From assembly GCF_016860545.1 (NCBI RefSeq), contig NZ_BNEB01000006.1, positions 310,001 to 374,000 on the forward strand: a stretch of 64,000 nt of DNA. The letters are read 5' to 3'. The stretch is from Streptomyces asoensis. Lineage in GTDB: Bacteria; Actinomycetota; Actinomycetes; Streptomycetales; Streptomycetaceae. The translations under genes were made by a program, and so were the position numbers. The notes beneath the pieces were generated by a model that did not search any database, was not told where the DNA came from, and saw nothing but the letters and a program-made list of their open reading frames with translations. Within the stretch, counting starts at the first letter, position 1. Each line of letters opens with the position of its first letter. Shown one piece after another: positions 50,391 to 62,400 of this stretch.

Positions 50391-50420
50391 GGTTAGGGGT
50401 CGGGGGCGGTGGTTAGGGGT
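50391..50420 (+). repeat. Two further GGTTAGGGGT direct repeats
   Basis: GGTTAGGGGT occurs at 50391-50400 and 50411-50420, spaced 20 bp and inverted relative to the ccr box. They may be extra binding sites for the same factor. Confidence 0.5.
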
Positions 50421-50455
50421 GCGGCCGGGAACGGGCGGTGCGGCGGGTATGGGGC

Positions 50456-50495
50456 GGCCGCGGCACCCTCGGCGTGAGCCGGTGGTGCCGCGGCC
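50456..50495 (-). terminator. Hairpin downstream of the exporter gene
   Basis: Perfect 12-bp arms GGCCGCGGCACC and GGTGCCGCGGCC (16-base loop) lie about 30 bp after the exporter stop codon. Confidence 0.65.
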
Positions 50496-50525
50496 TTTTC
50501 ACGGTCGCCTGGGACGGGGGATTCC

Positions 50526-52085
50526 TCAGGCGACCGAGCCGGTGATCCGCTTCCCTTCCGCGCTCTCCTGCTCGGTGTCCTTGGCCGGGACGGCGGCCTG
50601 CTTGGGCATGAAGGCGAGGGCGAGCAGCGCGGCGACCAGGGCGATGCCGGAGCAGACGTACAGCAGGGTGTGCATGGCGCCCATGAACGCGTCCCGGACC
50701 TCCTCGAGCATCGCCGGGTCACGGAGCTTGGCGGCGACGGCCACGCCGGTGGAGACGCTGCGCCCGGCGGCGTCCGCGATCTCGTCCGGGGTGCCGGGGA
50801 GGTCGAGGTTGCCGCGGTAGGCGGAGTTGGCGACGGCGCCGAGCACCGCGACACCGATCGCGCCGCCGACCTGACGGAGCGCCTGCACCACGGCCGAGCC
50901 GACGCCGCTGCGCTCCTTGGACAGGGAGTTGAGGGCCGCCGCCATGGAGCGGGTCATCGCCAGGCCGAGGCCGGCGCCGATGACGACCAGCCAGATCGCG
51001 ACGTAGCCGTAGCCGGAGTCGGTCTCGGTGGCGGTGCCCATGAACAGGCCCACGCTCACCAGCAGGAAGCCCAGGGCGGGGACGGCGCGCGGGCCCAGCT
51101 GCGCCGGCATCTTGTTGATGACGCTGGCCCCGACGAGCAGGCCGCCGATGAGCGGCAGCAGCCGCAGGCCGGTGCCGAGGGCGTCGGATCCCAGCACCGC
51201 CTGGAAGTACTGCGGCAGGGCGAACATCAGGCCGAACATCGCGAAGCTGACGATGGTGCTCAGGACGGAGCCCCACACGAAGCCCCTGCCGCGGAAGAGG
51301 CCGAGGTCGACCAGCGGGTCCTTGCCGGCCGCGGTGACGCGCAGCTCCCACAGGACGAACAGGCCGGTCAGCACGGCGCCGGCGAGCAGCGCGACGGCCG
51401 TCTCGGTGCTGTCCCAGCCCTTCTCGCCCGCCTCGATGGCGCCGTAGGTGAGCGCGGTGAGACCGGCGCTGGAGAGCACCACGCCGCCCAGGTCGATGGT
51501 CACGCGCTCGGCGCTGCGGGACTCGGGCACGAGCTTCGCGACGGCGAGGACGCCGAGCAGCACCAGGGGCACGTTGATGAGGAAGACCGAGCCCCACCAG
51601 AAGTGGTTGAGCAGGGCGCCGCCGATGATGGGGCCGAGCGGCAGGCCGAGCATCTGGGAGACGGCGATGACGGCGATGGCCTTCGTACGCTCCGCCTCGG
51701 TCTCGAAGATGTTCAGCAGGACGGAGGTGGACAGCGGCACGATGAAGGCCGCGGCCAGGCCGAGCACGGCCCGGGCGGCGATGAGCTGCCCTGAGCTGGT
51801 GCAGTAGGCGCACAGCAGGGAGGCGACGCCGAACAGCAGGAGCGCGGCGACCAGGAACTTCTTGCGGCCGAACTTGTCACCCAGCAGGCCGGCGGGCAGC
51901 AGCACGGCCGCCAGGACCAGGGTGAAGGCGTCGACGATCCACTGGAGCTGGCTGGTGGACGCGTCGAGGTCGGCGCTCACCGTGGGGAGCGCCACGTTGA
52001 GGATGGTCGCGTCGACACCGATCGCCAGCAGGCTTAAGCCGATGGCCCCGAGGGCCCACCATTTGCGGCTCTGCACATCACTCAT
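50526..52085 (-). CDS. MFS drug exporter, 14-helix DHA2 type
   Basis: A 519-residue EmrB/QacA-type proton antiporter. Motif A (GLLGDKFGRKK), motif C (GLPLGPIIGG), an N-terminal LAIGVDATILNVALPTV and about 14 hydrophobic helices support this. Its ATG overlaps the stop codon of the MarR-like gene by 4 bases. It probably exports the polyketide and gives self-resistance, induced through the co-transcribed regulator. Confidence 0.94.
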   Translation of the reverse strand: MSDVQSRKWWALGAIGLSLLAIGVDATILNVALPTVSADLDASTSQLQWIVDAFTLVLAAVLLPAGLLGDKFGRKKFLVAALLLFGVASLLCAYCTSSGQLIAARAVLGLAAAFIVPLSTSVLLNIFETEAERTKAIAVIAVSQMLGLPLGPIIGGALLNHFWWGSVFLINVPLVLLGVLAVAKLVPESRSAERVTIDLGGVVLSSAGLTALTYGAIEAGEKGWDSTETAVALLAGAVLTGLFVLWELRVTAAGKDPLVDLGLFRGRGFVWGSVLSTIVSFAMFGLMFALPQYFQAVLGSDALGTGLRLLPLIGGLLVGASVINKMPAQLGPRAVPALGFLLVSVGLFMGTATETDSGYGYVAIWLVVIGAGLGLAMTRSMAAALNSLSKERSGVGSAVVQALRQVGGAIGVAVLGAVANSAYRGNLDLPGTPDEIADAAGRSVSTGVAVAAKLRDPAMLEEVRDAFMGAMHTLLYVCSGIALVAALLALAFMPKQAAVPAKDTEQESAEGKRITGSVA

Positions 52086-52618
52086 AACGGCATCCCGTCC
52101 TCGTCGTTCGGATCGTCCGCCCGGTCACCGCGGTTGACGGCGTCCCAGCGCTTCCACATGGGTTCGGCCTCGGAGTTCAGCCAGGTGAACATGCGGTGGG
52201 CCTCGCGCATCCTGGCCGCGCGCACCTCACCCTCCGGGAACAGCCGCAGGCCCTCTGCCGTGATGTCCGCGAAGGACGTCATGCTCTCCAGGCGCCGCTT
52301 GAGGACGCCCGACCAGGCGTCCTCCGTGATCCGGTAGTACGTGGCCCGCTCACCGGCGCGGGTGACGGCCTGCACCATGCGGGCCTCGGTGAGCAGCCGG
52401 AGGGTGGTGGTCAGGGACGCGCGGCTGGCCTGCACGGCTTCGGCGATCTGCGCGGCCGTCTGCTCCGGCGGCTCGCTGATCATCAGCCACGCCATGGTCC
52501 TGCCCATGATCGGCGGCCAGCCGGCCTGCAGCATGAACCATGCCGTCACCCGCTCCATCCAGGCGCGGAGCCGCTCCGCGTCGGGATCCTGCTGTCTCCC
52601 GGCGTCGTCCGACGACAT
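52082..52618 (-). CDS. MarR/GbsR-type transcriptional regulator
   Basis: A 178-residue winged-helix regulator (GWPPIMGRTMAWLMISEPPE, TAAQIAEAVQASRASLTTTL, MVQAVTRAGERATYYRI). AGGAGG lies 8 bases before the ATG at 52618, favoured over an upstream ATG at 52642. It is coupled to the exporter gene, and two perfect inverted repeats lie just upstream, so it probably represses its own operon until a ligand, perhaps the polyketide, accumulates. Confidence 0.9.
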   Translation of the reverse strand: MSSDDAGRQQDPDAERLRAWMERVTAWFMLQAGWPPIMGRTMAWLMISEPPEQTAAQIAEAVQASRASLTTTLRLLTEARMVQAVTRAGERATYYRITEDAWSGVLKRRLESMTSFADITAEGLRLFPEGEVRAARMREAHRMFTWLNSEAEPMWKRWDAVNRGDRADDPNDEDGMPL

Positions 52619-52634
52619 GCTGCAGCACCTCCTG

Positions 52635-52683
52635 TAGCTCATAGTGAGCTATAGCCGTTTCAGTCATCACTGTAATGACTGAA
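52635..52683. promoter_or_regulatory. Two inverted repeats upstream of the MarR-exporter operon
   Basis: TAGCTCA and TGAGCTA flank 3 bases (52635-52651). TTCAGTCAT and ATGACTGAA flank 7 bases (52659-52683). Both are perfect and AT-rich compared with the surroundings. The second is a typical MarR-size operator. Confidence 0.75.
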
Positions 52684-52743
52684 CGAGGAAACGGGAAGCT
52701 CGCGACAGCGGTGGCGCGCTGCCGGAGCCCGGATCCGCCCGTT

Positions 52744-54162
52744 TCAGTGGCCCGCGGGCACCGCCGTCCGCGCCGCCGCGTACTCGTCGTCGCTCAGCGT
52801 CGGCCCGTCGGGCAGGTCGAGCGCGGCCGCCCCGGCCAGTGCCGCGCGCACCTCCGGTGCCTGGAAGGCGTCGTCGGCGACGCCCGACAGGGTGTTGACG
52901 CGCATCGCGGCCGCGCACACCGCGGCGTCCGCGAGGGCCGCCGTGCCGATCAGGTCGGCCTGGGCGCGCCGCTGCGCCGCGTGCCTGGTCAGGCGCGGGT
53001 CGTCCGTGCGGGCGAGCACGTCCGGGTAGCAGATGTCCTGGGAGGTGCCCAGCGACCACGGGGTGTCCACCACCGCACCGACGGCCCGCTGCACGGCCCG
53101 GGCGGTGCCCGGCCGCAGTCCGCGTTCGGCCAGGGTGGCGCCGAGGGCCGCCGCGCTGAGCGCCGCGGCGCTCATCCCGTGCCCGTAGACGGGGTTGAAC
53201 GCGGCGACCGCGTCGCCCAGGACCACCAGTCCGTCGGGCCATTCCACGAGCCGGTCGTAGTACAGGCGCCGGTTCGCGGTCGAACGGGACGCCTGGACAC
53301 CCGTCAGCGGCTCCGCGCGCTCGACGAGGTCGGCGATCAGGGGGTGGCGCAGGGTGCGCAGGTAGGCGGTGAAGCCCTCCTCGGTGGTCGGCGGCTCGCC
53401 GCCGCGGGTGCCGGAGAGCGTGACCATCCAGCGGCCGTCCTCGATGGGCAGCAGGATGCCGTTGCGCCCCGGCACCCCGGCGCGGTGATCGGCGTACACG
53501 CTGACCAGCGGGAACTTCTTCCGCGCGCCCGGGGGCGCCCGGAAGATCCGGGTGGCGTACGCCATGCCGGAGTCGATGACGTCCTCCTGCACCGGGGGCA
53601 GGCCGAGCGCGGCGAGCCAGCGCTTCACCGGGGAGCCCCGGCCCGTGGCGTCCACCACGACGTCGGCGTCGAGCACCGACACGGTGCCCTCCCGGCGCGG
53701 CTTGTAGGTGACGCCGGTGACCGCCGACGCGTCGCCCCGCAGCCCGATGATGTCGGTGTCGCCGGTCACGGTGATCCGTGGGTCGGCCCCGGCACGGTCG
53801 CGCACGGTCCAGTCCAGCAGCGAGCGGCTGGCGGCGATCATGAACTGGGTCTCGGGGAAGCGCCGTTGCCAGCCGTACGCGGTCAGCGACACCAGGTCCT
53901 CGGGGAGCCCGATGCGGTGCGCTCCCGCGTCGAGGAGCCGGTCCGTGGTGCCGGGCAGCAGTGACTCGATGACCCGCGCGCCGCCCGACCACAGCACGTG
54001 GGTGTGCCGGGCCTGCGGCACGCCGCGGCGGGGGTCGGCGTCGCCGGGCAGCCGGTCGCGGTCGAGCACGGTCACCGCGTCGACGTGCCGCGCCAGCGTG
54101 GTGGCGGCCAGCATGCCCGCCATGCCCGCGCCCAGGACCACCGCCCGTGTCGTCTCGGACAT
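52744..54162 (-). CDS. FAD-dependent epoxidase, MonCI/Lsd18-like
   Basis: A 472-residue flavoprotein monooxygenase. The FAD motif VVLGAGMAGMLAA, GVPQARHTHVLWSGGARVIE, FRAPPGARKKFPLVSVYADH, RSTANRRLYYDRLVEWPDGL and GDAVAAFNPVYGHGMSAAA follow the polyether epoxidases Lsd18 (lasalocid) and MonCI (monensin) closely along the whole length. Those enzymes turn polyene chains into polyepoxides before ring closure. It lies downstream of a type II thioesterase and the terminal PKS module on the same strand. No epoxide hydrolase/cyclase (MonB/Lsd19 type) is in the window. The role in this pathway is inferred. Confidence 0.92.
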   Translation of the reverse strand: MSETTRAVVLGAGMAGMLAATTLARHVDAVTVLDRDRLPGDADPRRGVPQARHTHVLWSGGARVIESLLPGTTDRLLDAGAHRIGLPEDLVSLTAYGWQRRFPETQFMIAASRSLLDWTVRDRAGADPRITVTGDTDIIGLRGDASAVTGVTYKPRREGTVSVLDADVVVDATGRGSPVKRWLAALGLPPVQEDVIDSGMAYATRIFRAPPGARKKFPLVSVYADHRAGVPGRNGILLPIEDGRWMVTLSGTRGGEPPTTEEGFTAYLRTLRHPLIADLVERAEPLTGVQASRSTANRRLYYDRLVEWPDGLVVLGDAVAAFNPVYGHGMSAAALSAAALGATLAERGLRPGTARAVQRAVGAVVDTPWSLGTSQDICYPDVLARTDDPRLTRHAAQRRAQADLIGTAALADAAVCAAAMRVNTLSGVADDAFQAPEVRAALAGAAALDLPDGPTLSDDEYAAARTAVPAGH

Positions 54163-54212
54163 CGTTCCTCTCACGTTCCTTTCGGGGAAGACGATCGTCT
54201 GCGTGCGCGCCG

Positions 54213-54995
54213 TCAGCCGGCCGTGACGCCGGCCAGGGACTCCGCGACCGCGAGGGCCACCGCGTCCCACCGCGCGGTGAGGTAGAAGTGGTCGCCGGGG
54301 AAGGTGCGGAACGTCACCGGTCCGGTGGTCTCCTCCTGCCAGCCGCGCGCCTCCCGCTGCCTGGCCCACGGGTCGCGGTCGCCGAGAAAGACGGCGACGG
54401 GGCAGCTCAGCGGGGACCCGGGCTCGTAGCGGTAACCGTCGACGGCCTTGTAGTCGCCGCGCAGCACGGGCAGGACCATGCCGAGGACATCCGGGTCGGT
54501 CAGCAGGTCGGACGCGGTGCCGCTGAGGTAGCGCAGGTCCGCGACCAGTTCGGCGTCGGTGCGCAGGTGCAGCCGCACGTCGCGGTGGAGGGAGGGCGCG
54601 CCGCGGCCGGAGACGACCAGCCCCGCCGGGGGTGTGTCCCCGGGCCGGCACAGCCTGCGTGCGGCCTCCCAGGCCACGAGCGCTCCCATGCTGTGCCCGA
54701 ACAGCACGAGCGGGGCGTCCCCGGCGTGCCGCAGGGCCTCGGCCACCCGGTCCGCCAGGGCCGCCAGGTCGTCGAGGAGCGGTTCCGCGCGCCGTTCCTG
54801 ACGGCCCGGGTACTGGACCGCGAGCACCTCGAAGGGGGCGTCTGGCAGCGCCTCGAACGCCCTGGCGAGCGGCTGGAAGAAGGTGGCCGAGCCGCCGGCG
54901 TGCGGCAGGCAGACGAGCTGGATGCGGCCACCAGCGGGCCGGGGCGGGGTGTAGCGCGTCAGCCATGGTCCGGCTGCACGGTCCCAGGGGGTCAT
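54213..54995 (-). CDS. Type II thioesterase
   Basis: A 260-residue editing thioesterase with LVCLPHAGGSATFFQPLARA, nucleophile motif FGHSMGALVAWEAA, Asp in VFLGDRDPW and His in FPGDHFYLTARWD. It lies 120 bp after the terminal PKS gene and 50 bp before the epoxidase gene on the same strand, so it belongs to the PKS operon. It differs clearly from the thioesterase at 47988, making two intact editing enzymes in one cluster. Confidence 0.94.
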   Translation of the reverse strand: MTPWDRAAGPWLTRYTPPRPAGGRIQLVCLPHAGGSATFFQPLARAFEALPDAPFEVLAVQYPGRQERRAEPLLDDLAALADRVAEALRHAGDAPLVLFGHSMGALVAWEAARRLCRPGDTPPAGLVVSGRGAPSLHRDVRLHLRTDAELVADLRYLSGTASDLLTDPDVLGMVLPVLRGDYKAVDGYRYEPGSPLSCPVAVFLGDRDPWARQREARGWQEETTGPVTFRTFPGDHFYLTARWDAVALAVAESLAGVTAG

Positions 54996-55115
54996 GCCGT
55001 GTGTCCGTTTCTGCTCCGTGGTGCGGGGAAGGGGGCCGGCCCGGTTGCGTCCCGGCCCGGGGTCGGACGCCGTCGGGCCGAAGAGGATCCGGGGCGTCCG
55101 GGGGCGCCGCCGGGC

Positions 55116-59363
<4,248 letters not shown>

Positions 59364-59446
59364 CGGTCACTCCCTCTCTGTCGGGCGCTCACCGCGCCGT
59401 TCCTGGTCCCCGGGGGTGCGGCGGTGGCCCGCCGCGGGCGGCCGGT

Positions 59447-62400
59447 TCACGACCCGGTGCCGCCGAGGGCGGCGCGCACCAGGTCCTCGAGGTCCATGTC
59501 GGCGATCGCCCCGGCGTTCCGGTCCGGCGCGGGTCCGGTGGTGCCGGGCGCCGGCTCCTCGGCGAGCCCGAGCAGGGTGTCGAGCAGTCCGCCGGCGCGC
59601 AGGCGGGCCAGCGGGACGGTGGCGAGCAGGGCCCGCACCCGGGCCTCCTGCGGGTCGGGGCCGTCCGCGGCCGCCGCGGCCCCGTCCGGGGCGAGCTCCT
59701 GGTGCAGGTGCCCGGCGAGCTCCCGGGGCGAGGGGAAGTCGAAGACGAGGGTGCTGGGCAGGGTGAGGCCGGTGGCCGCGCCGAGGCGGTTGCGCAGTTC
59801 CACGGCGGTGAGCGAGTCCAGGCCCATGTCCTTGAAGGCCCTCCCGGCGCCGACGGCCTCGGGCCCGGAGGCGCCCAGGACCGCGGCGACGTGGCCGCGC
59901 ACCAGGTCCTCCAGCAGGAGCCGCTGCTCGTCGGCGGGCAGGGCCGCGAGCCTGGCCTCCAGCGAGCGGGCCTCGACGGCTGCGGTCCCGGCCCGGGCGG
60001 CCTGGCGGGGTGCCTGCCGCCGGCCGCCGAGCAGGCCGCGCAGCATCGCCGGGCCGACGTCCGTGGAGGCGCCCGTCCTCAGCGCCGACACGTCGAGCCG
60101 CGTGGGCACGAGGAGGGCCTCGCCCGCCGCCCGGGCGGCGTCGAACAGGCGCATGCCGTGCCCGGCGTCGATGGGCAGGACTCCGGAGCGGGTCATCCGC
60201 TCCACGTGGGAGTCGTCCATGCGGCCGGTCAGTTCGCTGGTCTCGGCCCAGTACCCCCAGGCCAGGGAGACGGCGGGGAGACCGGCGGCACGGCGTTGGT
60301 GTGCGAGGGCGTCCAGGAAGGTGTTGGCGGCGGCGTAGTTGGCCTGGCCGGGGTTGCCGAGGACGCCGGCACCCGCGGAGTACAGGACGAACGCGGCCAG
60401 GTCCGACTCCCGGGTGAGCTCGTGCAGGTGGAACGCCGCGTCCGCCTTGGGCCGCAGCACATCGTCGAGCCGCTGCGGGGTGAGGGAGGACAGGACGCCG
60501 TCGGCGGTGGTGCCCGCGGCGTGCACGACGGCGGTCAGCGGGCGGTCCGCGGGCACGGAGGCCAGCAGGTCGGAGAGCGCCTCGCGGTCCGCGGTGTCGC
60601 AGGCGGCGACGGTGACCGTGTGCGCGCCGCGTGCGAGCAGGTCCTCGCGCAGGCCGTCGGCGCCGGGTGCCTGCGGGCCGCGGCGTCCGGCCAGCAGGAG
60701 GTGCCGCGCGCCGTGGGCGGTGACCAGGTGCCGGGCGAGGATGCCGCCGAGGGTTCCGGTGCCGCCGGTGACGAGCACGGTGCCGTCGGGGTCCGGGGGA
60801 CGGGGGACGGTGAGGACGAGCTTGCCGGTGTGCCGGGCCTGGGCCATGAACCGGAACGCCTCGGGGGCGCGGCGCACGTCCCAGGTGCGGACGGGCAGCG
60901 GCCGCAGCACGCGGCGTTCGAAGAGCCGGACGAGGGTGTCGAGGATTTCACCGATGCGGTCGGCGCCGGCGTCGATGAGGTCGTAGGGGCGGTAGACGAC
61001 GCCGGGGTGGCGCTCGGCGACCTCGTGGGGGTCGCGGATGTCGGTCTTGCCCATCTCCAGGAACCGGCCGCCGCGCGGCAGCAGCCGTAAGGAGGCGTCG
61101 GTGAACTCGTTCGCGAGGGAGTTGAGGACGACGTCGACGCCGCGTCCGCCGGTGGCGGCGTGGAACTTCTTCTCGAAGTCCAGGGTCCTGGAGGAGGCGA
61201 TGTGGCCGGTGTCGAAGCCCATCCGGCGCAGGGTGTCCCACTTTCCCTCACCGGCGGTCGCGAACACTTCCGCACCCCGGTAGCGGGCCAGCTGCACGGC
61301 GGCCATGCCGACGCCGCCGGTCGCGGCGTGGACGAGCACGGTCTCGTCCTCGCGGAGCCCGCCGAGGTCGGCGAGGCCGAACCAGGCGGTGAGGAACGCC
61401 GCGGGCACACCGGCGGCCTGCTCGAAGGTCCAGCCGCGCGGGATGCGGGTGACCAGTCGCCGGTCGACGACGGAGACGGGGCCGAACGGGTCGGGCAGCA
61501 GGCCCATCACCCGGTCGCCGACGGCGACGCCGGTGACGCCGGGGCCGACCTCGGTGACCACCCCGGCGCCCTCGCTGCCCAGACGTTCCTGGGAGGGCAC
61601 CATGCCGAGGCCGACCAGCACGTCGCGGAAGTTCACGCCGGCGGCGCGTACGGAGACCCGGACCTGGTTGTCCGTGAGGCGCGCCAGTGCCTGCGGGTGG
61701 GGCAGCAGCGCGAGCCGGTCGAGGTCGCCGGGGCCGGTGGTGTCCAGGCGCCAGGCGGCCTCGCCGGGCGGGGGGACGAGGAAGGCGCCGGCCGGGGTCC
61801 TGGCCAGGCGGGGGACGCGGGCGGCGCCGAGGCGCAGGGCGAGCTGGGGCTCGTCGGCGGTGAGGGCGGCCCTGACGGCGGCCGCGGCGCGGGCCCTGGA
61901 CTCGTCGCGCCCGTCGAGGTCGACGAGGAGGAACCGGCCGGGGTTCTCCATCTGCGCGGAGCGCAGCAGGCCCCACACGCCGGCGTGCGCCAGGTCCTCG
62001 ACGTCCTCGCCGGGCCCCGCGGCCACGGCACGGCGGGTGACCACGGCGAGGACGACCCCGCGCAACCGGTCGTCGGCCAGCCACTCCTGTACGACGCGCA
62101 GCACGCCCTCGGTGGCACGGCGGACGGCGGCGGGCAGGCCGTCGGCGGCGACGGTGGCCGGGTCGGACGGGCAGGACAGCAGCGCCACGTCGGGGGCGGG
62201 CGCGCCGGACGCGACGGCGGCGGCGAGCTCGGCCGGGCCGCGGTGGGCGCCGGCGAACACGCCGGCGCCGCGCAGGGCCGGCACCAGACCGTGGCCGTCA
62301 CCGCCGAGCACGGCCCAGCCCGCGCCGGACGGGGCGGCGGCGTCGACGGGCAGCGGCGCCCAGTCGACGTGGAACAGCGAGTCGCGCAGGCCGTCGCCCG

